64,000 nt of DNA from Parapedobacter indicus (GTDB taxonomy: Bacteria; Bacteroidota; Bacteroidia; Sphingobacteriales; Sphingobacteriaceae): the NCBI RefSeq assembly GCF_900113765.1, contig NZ_FOQO01000014.1, positions 1-64,000 of the forward strand, read 5' to 3'. Position 1 is the stretch's first letter. Each line of letters starts with the position of its first letter. Position numbers and translations under genes: made by a program. Of this stretch, positions 42,477 through 50,684 are shown piece after piece. The notes under the pieces were generated by a model that made no database searches, had not been told where the DNA came from, and saw nothing but the letters and a program-made list of their open reading frames with translations.

Positions 42477-43031
42477 ATGGCTACGATTAACGTTTATACC
42501 GAATATACGCCAAATCCGGCAACCATGAAGTTTTTGGTCAACAAGTTATTGATCAACGGGAGTTTGGATTACCCCGATCGGGAAAAGGCGCAGGATTCTC
42601 CGTTTGCGCGGGAGCTCTTCAAATTCAACTTCGTTAATGGCGTATTTTTCGCCAGTAACTTTGTGACAATCACCAAAACAGACGATGCCGAATGGGAAGA
42701 CATCGAAGGCATCCTGAAAGACTTTGTGAAGGGCGCCGTTGAATCCGAACTCAAAGTGCAGGAAATAGCTAGAGACGAGGACGTAAACTTCGAGGGTACA
42801 GAAACCGAAATCAAAATACAGCAGATTTTACACGATTATGTCCGTCCGGCGGTAGAACAGGATGGCGGCGCCATTCATTACAAATCATTTGAAGAAGGCA
42901 CCGTCGTGGTTGAATTGCGTGGTTCTTGCAGCGGATGCCCCTCTTCCACCATCACACTTAAAGCGGGTATCGAAGGACTATTAAAGCGGATGGTACCGGA
43001 GGTACAGGAAGTTGTGGCAGAAGCAATGTAA
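42477..43031 (+). CDS. NifU/Nfu family iron-sulfur scaffold protein
   Basis: 184 residues. The N-terminal Scaffold_Nfu_N domain (residues 1-90, YTEYTPNPATMKFLVNK and FPFA-like EDSPFARELF segments) precedes a NifU C-terminal domain with the cluster-binding CxxC (Cys151 and Cys154 in GSCSGCPSS). Nfu proteins carry 4Fe-4S clusters to client enzymes. The layout is the same as in mitochondrial NFU1. It is followed after 3 nt by the esterase gene. Confidence 0.93.
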   Translation: MATINVYTEYTPNPATMKFLVNKLLINGSLDYPDREKAQDSPFARELFKFNFVNGVFFASNFVTITKTDDAEWEDIEGILKDFVKGAVESELKVQEIARDEDVNFEGTETEIKIQQILHDYVRPAVEQDGGAIHYKSFEEGTVVVELRGSCSGCPSSTITLKAGIEGLLKRMVPEVQEVVAEAM

Positions 43032-43034
43032 CTT

Positions 43035-43712
43035 ATGTTGATCCGGTTATTTGCTGTTTTCGGGTTTTTCATTGCGGTAGCTTGCAATAATTCTTCTCGT
43101 ACTGATGGGAACCGCCAATCGACCAAAGCGCAGCCGGATACAGCAGCTGTTCCATCGATAACCAAAAACATCTTATTTTTTGGCAATAGCCTAACCGCAG
43201 GGATGGGACTGGAAAGCCAGACACTAGCATTTCCAGGGATTATTCAGCATTGGATAGATTCATTAGATCTTCCCTATCGGGTAATAAACGCCGGCCTAAG
43301 CGGCGAAACCTCTGCAGCCGGCAACGAACGTATCGACTGGCTACTGAACGAAAAGATTGACATTTTTGTACTGGAATTAGGTGCCAATGATGGCTTGCGC
43401 GGAATACCAACCGAAGAAACTCAAAAGAATTTGCAGGGCATAATTGACAAAGTTACCACCAAGTACCCCGATTGCAAATTGGTATTAACAGGTATGATGA
43501 TACCACCCAGTATGGGTGGGGACTACGGCAAAGCTTTCTCTGCTATTTTCCCCGCTTTAGCGCAAAAAAATAACATGGTCTATGTTCCGTTTCTGCTCGA
43601 AGGGGTAGCCGGTGAATCCGCATTAAACCAGCAGGACGGAATCCACCCAACTGCTGAAGGCCACAAAATCTTAGCTGAAAATGTTTGGCAGGAGTTAAAA
43701 CCCCTGCTGTAG
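43035..43712 (+). CDS. Arylesterase / GDSL (SGNH) hydrolase, lipoprotein
   Basis: 225 residues, TesA-like. Lipobox IAVAC near residue 17. SGNH blocks are clear: ILFFGNSLTAG (catalytic Ser), NAGLSGETSAAG (block II), LELGANDGLRG (block III Asn) and DGIHPTAEGH (catalytic Asp/His). It hydrolyses esters or lysophospholipids in the periplasm. It lies 3 nt behind the Nfu gene, so co-transcription is likely. Confidence 0.92.
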   Translation: MLIRLFAVFGFFIAVACNNSSRTDGNRQSTKAQPDTAAVPSITKNILFFGNSLTAGMGLESQTLAFPGIIQHWIDSLDLPYRVINAGLSGETSAAGNERIDWLLNEKIDIFVLELGANDGLRGIPTEETQKNLQGIIDKVTTKYPDCKLVLTGMMIPPSMGGDYGKAFSAIFPALAQKNNMVYVPFLLEGVAGESALNQQDGIHPTAEGHKILAENVWQELKPLL

Positions 43713-43736
43713 CACAGAGAAGTTGCCGTAAAATCT

Positions 43737-43744
43737 TAACTTTG
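43737..43744 (+). promoter_or_regulatory. Putative -7 box for the transketolase genes
   Basis: TAACTTTG fits TAnnTTTG, 25 nt before the start at 43770. Confidence 0.4.
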
Positions 43745-43769
43745 CGCCAAATCGAATAACACCATTATA

Positions 43770-44615
43770 ATGAACGAAGACATCACGAAATTAGAACAAA
43801 TCGCATCGCAGGTCAGGCGAGACATCGTACGGATGGTCCATGCCTGCCAATCGGGGCATCCCGGTGGATCATTGGGCTGTACTGAATTTTTCGTCGCCCT
43901 GTATTTCAGCGCCATGGAGCGAAAAGAAAAGTTTGATATAGACGGCATAGGGGAAGACATCTTCTTTCTATCTAATGGACATATTTCGCCGGTATTCTAC
44001 AGTACACTCGCCCGTGCCGGCTACTTCAACGTGAGCGAGTTGGCTACCTTCCGGCAAATCAATTCGCGTCTGCAAGGACACCCAACTACGCACGAAGGTT
44101 TACCTGGTATACGCGTGGCTTCTGGTTCCTTGGGTCAGGGACTCTCTGTAGCCATCGGCGCGGCGCGTGCAAAAAAACTCAATAACGACAACCATTTGGT
44201 GTATGCGTTGATGGGCGACGGTGAGCAACAGGAGGGACAAATCTGGGAAGCAGCTATGTACGCTCCATTTAATAAAATTGACAACCTCATTGCAACCATC
44301 GACTACAACGGACAACAAATCGATGGCGCCACTGAGCAGGTGTTGTCCTTGGGCAATCTCCGCGCAAAATGGGAAGCATTCGGTTGGGATGTTCTCGAAA
44401 TGAATGGCAATGTGATGAGTGAAGTACTGGCAGGATTGGCGGAAGCCAAATCACGGACAGGAAAAGGTAAGCCCGTATTGATCCTGATGAAAACGGAAAT
44501 GGGAAATGGGGTGGATTTTATGATGGGATCACACAAATGGCACGGTGTAGCCCCCAATGATGAACAGCTTGCTGCTGCCCTCGCTCAATTGGAAGAAACA
44601 CTAGGAGATTATTGA
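43770..44615 (+). CDS. Transketolase, N-terminal (ThDP-binding) subunit
   Basis: 281 residues. It carries the ThDP and metal site: HPGGSLGCTEFFVALYF, LQGHPTTHEGLPGIRVASGSLGQGLSVAIGAA, and YALMGDGEQQEGQIWEAAM (GDG...N-type motif). It equals the first half of a classical transketolase and pairs with the subunit encoded at 44721. Split transketolases are normal in many Bacteroidota and archaea, so this is not a frameshift. Pentose-phosphate pathway, cytosolic. Confidence 0.95.
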   Translation: MNEDITKLEQIASQVRRDIVRMVHACQSGHPGGSLGCTEFFVALYFSAMERKEKFDIDGIGEDIFFLSNGHISPVFYSTLARAGYFNVSELATFRQINSRLQGHPTTHEGLPGIRVASGSLGQGLSVAIGAARAKKLNNDNHLVYALMGDGEQQEGQIWEAAMYAPFNKIDNLIATIDYNGQQIDGATEQVLSLGNLRAKWEAFGWDVLEMNGNVMSEVLAGLAEAKSRTGKGKPVLILMKTEMGNGVDFMMGSHKWHGVAPNDEQLAAALAQLEETLGDY

Positions 44616-44621
44616 TTTTTG

Positions 44622-44708
44622 GTCAGCGATCGGAAATCAGCTATCAGAATCAGCTATTGGGAGTCAGCCGATTGCTGATAACAGACAGCTGACAGCCGAT
44701 AACAGACA
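44622..44708. repeat. Cluster of short direct and inverted repeats between the transketolase genes
   Basis: GCTGATAACAGACA (44674-44687) recurs as GCCGATAACAGACA (44695-44708), 21 nt apart. TCAGCTAT occurs twice just upstream (44637-44644 and 44649-44656), and ATCAGC/GCTGAT pairs are inverted relative to each other, so the transcript could fold. It fills nearly the whole gap between the two subunit genes. Confidence 0.7.
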
Positions 44709-44720
44709 AATCTAAAAAAA

Positions 44721-45674
44721 ATGAAAAAATACACGTATACAGATAAAAAAGATACCCGCTCTGGTTTTGGAGCCGGTTTATTGGAAGTGGGCCGAAAAAA
44801 CGAAAATGTTGTGGCACTCTGCGCCGACCTAGTTGGTTCCCTCAAAATGAATGATTTCATCAAAGAATTTCCCGAACGCTTTTTTCAGATAGGCATCGCA
44901 GAAGCCAATATGATGGGCATTGCGGCTGGACTGACCATTGGAGGGAAAATTCCCTATACCGGTACGTTTGCCAATTTCTCTACGGGCCGTGTATATGATC
45001 AAATACGCCAATCCATCGCTTACTCCGACAAAAACGTAAAGATTTGCGCTTCGCACGCGGGCCTTACGCTGGGAGAAGACGGTGCAACGCACCAAATCCT
45101 GGAAGACATCGGACTGATGAAGATGTTGCCCGGCATGACGGTCATCAACCCGTGTGATTACAATCAAACAAAAGCAGCCACCATCGCCATTGCAGATCAC
45201 CACGGTCCCGTGTACTTGCGCTTCGGCCGTCCGGTAGTTCCTATTTTTACCGATCCCGACCAAAAATTCGAAATCGGCAAGGCATGGATGGTAAACGAAG
45301 GTGCGGATGTAAGCATATTTGCTACGGGCCATTTGGTATGGGAAGCAATTCAAGCAGGAGAACAATTGGCAGAAATGGGAATCGATGCCGAAATCATCAA
45401 CATTCATACCATTAAACCCCTTGATGAAGAAGCTATTTTAAAATCAGTAGCCAAAACAGGCTGTGTGGTTACAGCCGAGGAGCACAACCGGCTGGGTGGG
45501 CTTGGCGATAGCGTTGCTCAGGTATTAGCGAAAAATAATCCGACACCTCAGGAGTATGTAGCCGTAGACGATAGCTTTGGCGAAAGCGGCACACCTGCAC
45601 AGCTGATGGAAAAATATGGCTTGAATGCGGCCAATATCATTGCAGCTGTTCAACGGGTAATCAAACGGAAATAA
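44721..45674 (+). CDS. Transketolase, C-terminal subunit
   Basis: 317 residues. The pyrimidine-binding domain has VVALCADLVGSLKMNDF, the catalytic Glu in FFQIGIAEANMMGIAAGL, then IPYTGTFANFSTGRVYDQIRQSI and HAGLTLGEDGATHQILEDI. The C-terminal transketolase domain follows (SIFATGHLVWEAIQAGEQL, VVTAEEHNRLGGLGDSVAQVL). It forms the active enzyme with the N-terminal subunit encoded upstream, transferring two-carbon ketol units. Confidence 0.95.
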   Translation: MKKYTYTDKKDTRSGFGAGLLEVGRKNENVVALCADLVGSLKMNDFIKEFPERFFQIGIAEANMMGIAAGLTIGGKIPYTGTFANFSTGRVYDQIRQSIAYSDKNVKICASHAGLTLGEDGATHQILEDIGLMKMLPGMTVINPCDYNQTKAATIAIADHHGPVYLRFGRPVVPIFTDPDQKFEIGKAWMVNEGADVSIFATGHLVWEAIQAGEQLAEMGIDAEIINIHTIKPLDEEAILKSVAKTGCVVTAEEHNRLGGLGDSVAQVLAKNNPTPQEYVAVDDSFGESGTPAQLMEKYGLNAANIIAAVQRVIKRK

Positions 45675-45704
45675 AAAAACCCAACGGGAGAAGCGCTATA
45701 CAGG

Positions 45705-46250
45705 ATGGAAGATGCCCAGATATTGGACAAATTTGCAGATAAGCGCACACGTGACGAGGCGTTTGCACTATTGCTAAAGAAATATCAGCAAAAAATCTAT
45801 TGGCATGTGCGGCGCTTGGTCATTGACCACGATGATGCAGATGATCTGGTACAGGACATTTTTGTTAAAGTTTGGAAAAACCTGGAAAACTTCCGGGAAG
45901 ATGCTCAACTGTATACGTGGCTTTATCGGATCGCAACCAATGAATGTATTACATTCCTGAATAAGAAAAAGCAACGGCAGAACGTATCGTTAGACGATGA
46001 AAACTCAGCCTATTTGGCCGACTCATTGACCGATACCAGTTATTTTAACGGCACACAAGCCCAGCTGAAATTGCAACAAGCACTACTTACGCTGCCCGAA
46101 AAACAGCGCATGGTGTTTAATATGAAATACTTCGATGATTTGAAATACGAAGAAATATCAGACATTGTAGGTACCAGTGTAGGTGCACTGAAAGCATCCT
46201 ATCACTTAGCCGTAAAGAAAATAGCGCAATTTTTTGAAGCAAACGATTAA
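45705..46250 (+). CDS. ECF RNA polymerase sigma factor
   Basis: 181 residues. Region 2: HDDADDLVQDIFVKVWKNLENFREDAQLYTWLYRI-type core ending in NECITFLNKKKQRQ. Region 4: LTLPEKQRMVFNMKYFDDL followed by KYEEISDIVGTSVGALKASYH. Typical of Bacteroidota RpoE-like factors that are paired with a VPxGYF-repeat anti-sigma, which lies 33 nt downstream. Starts 30 nt after the transketolase stop, possibly read through from it. Confidence 0.92.
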   Translation: MEDAQILDKFADKRTRDEAFALLLKKYQQKIYWHVRRLVIDHDDADDLVQDIFVKVWKNLENFREDAQLYTWLYRIATNECITFLNKKKQRQNVSLDDENSAYLADSLTDTSYFNGTQAQLKLQQALLTLPEKQRMVFNMKYFDDLKYEEISDIVGTSVGALKASYHLAVKKIAQFFEAND

Positions 46251-46283
46251 ACCTTCACGTAACAAAAACATCTAAGGAGTACC

Positions 46284-46988
46284 ATGGAGGAAAAACACAC
46301 ATATCGTCCCGCAGACACTCCGGACAAATTCCTGCCCGAAGTTTTACGTGTGAATCCGTATTCCGTCCCCGACGGCTATTTTGTGGACCTTCAGACATAC
46401 ACGCTGCAACGATGCAAGTTGACCGAAATAACGCAGGATACATGGACTGTACCCACAGGGTATTTCGATCAATTGGGCGATCGTATTTTTGCGAAAATTG
46501 AAGAACAACAGCTGAAAGAAACGATTAAAGGGGCAGGTTTCTCTACCCCCGATGGTTATTTTGATCAATTGGCAGAGCAGCTATTGTTCCAGCAGAAACT
46601 GAGTGAACATGCTGCCGAATCGGGTTTTACTGTTCCAGCATCCTATTTCGAATCCCTGCAAAATAACATTGCTCGCCGAACCCACCAAAGAAAAGACACG
46701 CCCATCCGAAAAATTAGTCGACTGAGGTGGATGGCGTATGCCGCCGCCTGTATTGCGCTGGCTGTGGGTATCCCCGGTATTGTTAAATTGGCTATTGAAA
46801 ACCAGTCTGCAACTGCCAGCCATCTGGCATCGGTATCCGATCAGGAGATATTCAATTATTTGGAGCTTTACGGTACAGACGATGATGTAATGTACATTTC
46901 GGAGCAGCTCAATGACTTCGATGAGCGTGTTATTGGTGAGGGGATAAGTGAGGAGGATATTGAGGCATACCTTAATCATACGCTGTAG
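46284..46988 (+). CDS. Putative anti-sigma factor with four VPxGYFxxL repeats
   Basis: 234 residues. The cytoplasmic N-terminal part holds four copies of an aromatic-x-VP-x-x-YF-x-x-L unit, at about residues 26-36, 54-64, 86-96 and 115-125 (VPDGYFVDL, VPTGYFDQL, TPDGYFDQL, VPASYFESL). A basic segment and a transmembrane helix (about 150-167) follow, then an acidic periplasmic tail. The position directly behind the sigma gene and the membrane layout suggest an anti-sigma role. 2 nt before the next gene. Confidence 0.72.
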   Translation: MEEKHTYRPADTPDKFLPEVLRVNPYSVPDGYFVDLQTYTLQRCKLTEITQDTWTVPTGYFDQLGDRIFAKIEEQQLKETIKGAGFSTPDGYFDQLAEQLLFQQKLSEHAAESGFTVPASYFESLQNNIARRTHQRKDTPIRKISRLRWMAYAAACIALAVGIPGIVKLAIENQSATASHLASVSDQEIFNYLELYGTDDDVMYISEQLNDFDERVIGEGISEEDIEAYLNHTL

Positions 46989-46990
46989 AA

Positions 46991-47467
46991 ATGACCGCAA
47001 TAAAACAACTGAGCTTTACCGCCGTGACGCTGCTATTTTCCATTGTTGCCGTAGCACAGGAAAGCAGGGCACAGCGTTTTGAGCGGATCGAAGCAGAGAA
47101 AATTGCTTTTATCACGAAGGAGCTCAACCTCACTCCCTCGGAGGCCCAGAAATTTTTCCCCGTATATAATCAGTATTTCAGGGAAATATCGACACTTAAG
47201 CGTGAAAGGCGTAGTAACCATAACCAGTCGAAATCCGCTCCAAATCTTCAAAGTCAGAAATTGCCAGGTACTAGTTTCAATCCCACCGGTCGGGATGTGC
47301 TTGCTTTTGATGCCAAGGAGTTAGAAGTGAAGAAAATCTACCGCAAACGCTTTTCAGAATTAATCGGCCCGGCCCGGGCATCGCGATTTTTTGAAGTAGA
47401 AGTGGAATTCCGTAATTACCTTCTTCGGGAATTGCAACATCGACGTCGCGATCGGGGCGATGAATAA
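46991..47467 (+). CDS. Spy/CpxP-like periplasmic protein
   Basis: 158 residues. Signal peptide (about residues 1-22, cleavage near AVAQ-ES). The mature part is helical and charged, with the pattern RIEAEKIAFITKELNLTPSEAQKFFPVYNQY found in Bacteroidota Spy-like, sigma-associated proteins. A central Ser/Asn-rich linker separates it from a C-terminal helix with Arg-rich end (RELQHRRRDRGDE). In E. coli the relatives sense misfolded envelope proteins or metals. Last gene of the sigma/anti-sigma unit. Confidence 0.75.
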   Translation: MTAIKQLSFTAVTLLFSIVAVAQESRAQRFERIEAEKIAFITKELNLTPSEAQKFFPVYNQYFREISTLKRERRSNHNQSKSAPNLQSQKLPGTSFNPTGRDVLAFDAKELEVKKIYRKRFSELIGPARASRFFEVEVEFRNYLLRELQHRRRDRGDE

Positions 47468-47473
47468 TTTGTC

Positions 47474-48667
47474 ATGGCTATACTCAGTAATAGGCAGCTC
47501 TTCTTATTAAATACCGCTCAAACTTCTTATTCGCCTCGACTGATCGAAATCGAGCGAGCTGAAGGAGTATATTTATATGGGCCCAACGGCGAAAAATATA
47601 TTGACCTAGTGTCTGGTTTTGCGGTGAGCAACATTGGCCACCGCCACCCTAAGGTGTTGGAGGCGTTATCCGAACAACTTGCCAAATACCTGCATGTGAC
47701 CGTTTACGGTGAATTTGTACAGGCTCCACAGGTGCAATTTGCGTCAAAACTTCTCTCGCTACTTCCAGACCATCTCGATATCGTTTACTTCACCAACTCA
47801 GGCACCGAAGCTACCGAGGGTGCCATGAAAATCGCGAAGAAATATACGGGACGACGAGAGATTATTGCCGCGGAAAAAGCCTATCACGGAAGCACTCAAG
47901 GAGCATTAAGCCTAATGGGCAATCCGGAGTATCACCGGGCGTACGCTCCGCTCCTACCAGGAATCAGATTCATTCGATACAACACCGCCGAAGACATCAA
48001 CCAAATTACCTCTACTACTGCGGCTGTCATCCTTGAAGCGGTGCAGGGTGAGGCTGGCATCCGCGTACCCGACAGTGCCTACATGCAGGCCATTCGCAAG
48101 CGTTGTGACGAGACGGGTGCGCTATTGATTTTTGACGAAATTCAGACTGGTTTCGGCCGCACCGGCGAACTTTTCGCCTTTACGCATTATGGCATTGTAC
48201 CCGATATCCTATTGCTGGCCAAAGGCATGGGCGGCGGGATGCCCATTGGCGCCTTTGTTGCCAACAAGGCGGTAATGGATGTCATCAAGGACAACCCCAT
48301 GCTGGGACATATCACAACGTTTGGGGGGCACCCGGTAAGCTGTGCAGCAGCGTTGGCATCGCTCAATGTAATCGTGGATAACCGGTTGACGGAGGATGTG
48401 CAACGAAAAGCCAACTTATTCCGGCAGCACCTGCAACACCCCCGAATCCGTGAAATCCGAGGTATCGGATTAATGCTTTGCCTGCAACTGGATAGCTTTA
48501 TCCAAGTGGAAAAGGTTAGTAAATACTGTGCGGAACATGGTGTAATTGTCGATTGGTTTCTTCACTGCGATACCGCACTGCGCATTGCTCCCCCCTTAAC
48601 CATCGACGATAACGAAATAGAAATAGCCTGTAAGGTAATACTCGATGGTATTACTTTCGCTGGTTAG
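47474..48667 (+). CDS. Class III aminotransferase (acetylornithine/4-aminobutyrate type)
   Basis: 397 residues. PLP-dependent fold type I: IVYFTNSGTEATEGAMKIAKKYTGR, LLIFDEIQTGFGRTGELFAF (Asp contacts the PLP ring nitrogen), and the Schiff-base Lys250 in LLLAKGMGGGMPIGAF. Annotated relatives act on N-acetylornithine, ornithine, GABA or aspartate-like donors; the sequence alone does not decide. No arginine-biosynthesis genes are nearby. Starts 6 nt after the Spy-like gene. Confidence 0.92.
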   Translation: MAILSNRQLFLLNTAQTSYSPRLIEIERAEGVYLYGPNGEKYIDLVSGFAVSNIGHRHPKVLEALSEQLAKYLHVTVYGEFVQAPQVQFASKLLSLLPDHLDIVYFTNSGTEATEGAMKIAKKYTGRREIIAAEKAYHGSTQGALSLMGNPEYHRAYAPLLPGIRFIRYNTAEDINQITSTTAAVILEAVQGEAGIRVPDSAYMQAIRKRCDETGALLIFDEIQTGFGRTGELFAFTHYGIVPDILLLAKGMGGGMPIGAFVANKAVMDVIKDNPMLGHITTFGGHPVSCAAALASLNVIVDNRLTEDVQRKANLFRQHLQHPRIREIRGIGLMLCLQLDSFIQVEKVSKYCAEHGVIVDWFLHCDTALRIAPPLTIDDNEIEIACKVILDGITFAG

Positions 48668-48670
48668 TCC

Positions 48671-49858
48671 TCACACCACACGGCATAGCAGCCCCTTCAA
48701 ATACTCTCCTTCCGGAAACGAAGCGCGTACAGGATGGTCTTCTGGTTGCGTAAACTGGCGAACAAATTGAATTTCCTTGCCAGCATCCAATGCAGCCCAC
48801 GCCAATACTTGCTTAAACGTACCCACATCCATTGCGGCCGAACAGGAGAATGTAGCCAGCAAACCGCCTCGTTCCAATAAAAGCAACCCTCTCCGGTTCA
48901 AATCTTTATACGCACGTGCTGCTTTTTCGAGACCGGATCGAGAAGGTGCATATTTCGGCGGATCCAATACAATCATATCAAACCGCTGGCCGCTATCCGA
49001 AAATACACGGAGTTGTTTGTTGACATCCGCCTGTACGGCCACATGTTTGCTTTCATCAAAGCCGTTGAGGGTTACGTTCCGCTTCAATGTCTCCATCGCC
49101 AACGCTGAACTGTCAACACTCACAACCGACGCAGCGCCGTTAGCAAAAGCATTCAATGAAAAGCCACCTGAATAGCAAAAACAATCTAGTACCCGTTTAC
49201 CTGCGGCATATCGCGCCGTAAATAAACGGTTATCTCGTTGATCGCAATAAAAACCAGATTTCTGCCCTGCCGCAATATTTACCTCGTAACGAATACCATT
49301 TTCCCTGATTTCCAGCCACTCGGGGGGAGTATCCCCGCAAAGCACTCCATTTGCCGCCGGCAATCCTTCGTGCATGCGAGCGTTGGCGTCACTGCGTTCG
49401 TAAATGCCTAGTGGACGCAACAATCGGTTTAATTCGTCCGTTATCACATGCTTGACCTTCTCGGCTCCTGCAGCATGGATCTGAACCGAAAGAAAATCTG
49501 CATATTTATCAACGATCAGTCCCGGGAGAAAATCTGCCTCAGCAAATATAAGGCGTACGGTATTCGTATCCGAAGATCGTAGCAGCGGCTGCCGGGTTTC
49601 CACGGCCCGCTGGATCCGTACGCGCCACCACTCTTCATCGGGGCGCCGATCACTGTCCCATTCGATCAGCCGGACGGCTACCCGTGACTGGCCATTATAC
49701 AAACCGTAAGCCACAAATCCGTCCAAATGATCAACTACCTGTACTACTTCTCCGTTTTGGGGTCCCTCTCCGTCATCCACTACCGCACCGGAAAATATCC
49801 AGGGATGCCGCTGATGGGCTGCTTTAGCTTTGCCCTTTTTTAATTTAATTGTATGCAT
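48671..49858 (-). CDS. Class I rRNA large-subunit methyltransferase, RlmI-like
   Basis: 395 residues from ATG 49858. An N-terminal PUA domain (LKKGKAKAAHQRHPWIFSGAV) leads into a RlmI-like fold (GFYCDQRDNRLFTARYAAGK) and a SAM-binding Rossmann domain (RVLDCFCYSGGFSLNAFANGA, FDMIVLDPPKYAPSRSGLEKA with the DPP catalytic loop). RlmI makes 5-methylcytosine in 23S rRNA. An earlier ATG at 49885 would add 9 residues and lies inside a duplicated segment; I prefer 49858 because the family starts at the LKKG segment. Convergent with the aminotransferase (3-nt gap). Confidence 0.9.
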   Translation of the reverse strand: MHTIKLKKGKAKAAHQRHPWIFSGAVVDDGEGPQNGEVVQVVDHLDGFVAYGLYNGQSRVAVRLIEWDSDRRPDEEWWRVRIQRAVETRQPLLRSSDTNTVRLIFAEADFLPGLIVDKYADFLSVQIHAAGAEKVKHVITDELNRLLRPLGIYERSDANARMHEGLPAANGVLCGDTPPEWLEIRENGIRYEVNIAAGQKSGFYCDQRDNRLFTARYAAGKRVLDCFCYSGGFSLNAFANGAASVVSVDSSALAMETLKRNVTLNGFDESKHVAVQADVNKQLRVFSDSGQRFDMIVLDPPKYAPSRSGLEKAARAYKDLNRRGLLLLERGGLLATFSCSAAMDVGTFKQVLAWAALDAGKEIQFVRQFTQPEDHPVRASFPEGEYLKGLLCRVV

Positions 49859-49866
49859 CTGCCGCA

Positions 49867-49980
49867 AACTTAGATAACTTGCCATTTATTAGCAAGTTAT
49901 CGATCTCTCATCTGCCATAAAAAAACATCTACATAGATGAAACTTAGATAATTTGCCATTTATTAGCAAGTGATCGACCC
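49867..49980. repeat. Duplicated segment carrying an inverted repeat, upstream of the methyltransferase
   Basis: A stretch of about 38 bp beginning AACTTAGATAACTTGCC at 49867 recurs at 49941 (AACTTAGATAATTTGCC), 74 bp apart with a few mismatches. The first copy contains a perfect inverted repeat (ATAACTTGC, 9-bp spacer, GCAAGTTAT). In the second copy the arms have decayed by one base each. Both copies include an ATG on the minus strand. Confidence 0.8.
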
Positions 49981-50099
49981 GTCAGAAAAATACACTTTTG
50001 AATTTAGTTACTATTTTTTCAGGTATCATGCAACATGCCCCTAATCAGCCGCGTCTATTAGACAAGGAGATTGAGATCGACGGGTGGCGAGCGTAAATG

Positions 50100-50107
50100 T
50101 AATTTTG
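50100..50107 (+). promoter_or_regulatory. Putative -7 box for the 50129 sigma gene
   Basis: TAATTTTG fits TAnnTTTG and lies 21 nt before the TTG start at 50129. Confidence 0.35.
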
Positions 50108-50128
50108 AACGTTAGACGAAGTACATAA

Positions 50129-50665
50129 TTGGACACCTCATTCAATGACAAGCATTATGAATTGGTAATCGCCTGTAAACAAGGTGATCGACAGTCCCAA
50201 TTCCGGCTATACAACCTATATGCAAAGGCGATGTACAATACCGCGTTGCGCATAGTACAGGATGAGGCGGAAGCCGCTGATGTATTACAGGAAGCGTTTG
50301 TGGATGCATTCACCCGGCTGGACAGCTTCCGTCAGGAAAGCACATTTGGGTTGTGGATGAAACAGATTGTTGTCAACAAGTCGATATCGGCACTACGAAA
50401 ACGAAAATTAGCATTCCAACCCCTTGAAGATGGGGAACAACTGATCGACGAGACGGAGGAAGAGGATAGCCTAGAATGGCAAATCGAAGCCATCAAAGCT
50501 GCAATCAATCAATTGCCCGACGGCTATCGCCTGGTGCTTACCTTATACCTGCTCGAAGGATATGACCATGAGGAAATAGCACACATCCTCCGCATCAGTG
50601 AAGCAACGTCACGAAGTCAATTTCTTAGGGGAAAACGTAAATTGTTAGCTAATTTGAAAAACTGA
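50129..50665 (+). CDS. ECF RNA polymerase sigma factor
   Basis: 178 residues. Region 2: YNTALRIVQDEAEAADVLQEAFVDAF and FGLWMKQIVVNKSISALRKRK. Region 4: LPDGYRLVLTLYLLEGYDHEEIAHIL and RISEATSRSQFLRGKRKL. The best start is a TTG at 50129 (MDTSFNDKHYELV); no ATG precedes region 2. Heads a three-gene unit with a single-span partner and a secreted beta-rich protein. The region 4 sequence SEATSRSQF is common in Bacteroidota factors regulating envelope stress. Confidence 0.88.
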   Translation: MDTSFNDKHYELVIACKQGDRQSQFRLYNLYAKAMYNTALRIVQDEAEAADVLQEAFVDAFTRLDSFRQESTFGLWMKQIVVNKSISALRKRKLAFQPLEDGEQLIDETEEEDSLEWQIEAIKAAINQLPDGYRLVLTLYLLEGYDHEEIAHILRISEATSRSQFLRGKRKLLANLKN

Positions 50666-50684
50666 ACAAAATATAGAAGGAGCG

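Noticed and set aside
43770-45674. Transketolase as one gene broken by a frameshift or insertion
   Set aside because: Both halves have proper starts and stops and complete domains. Two-subunit transketolase is standard in many Bacteroidota.
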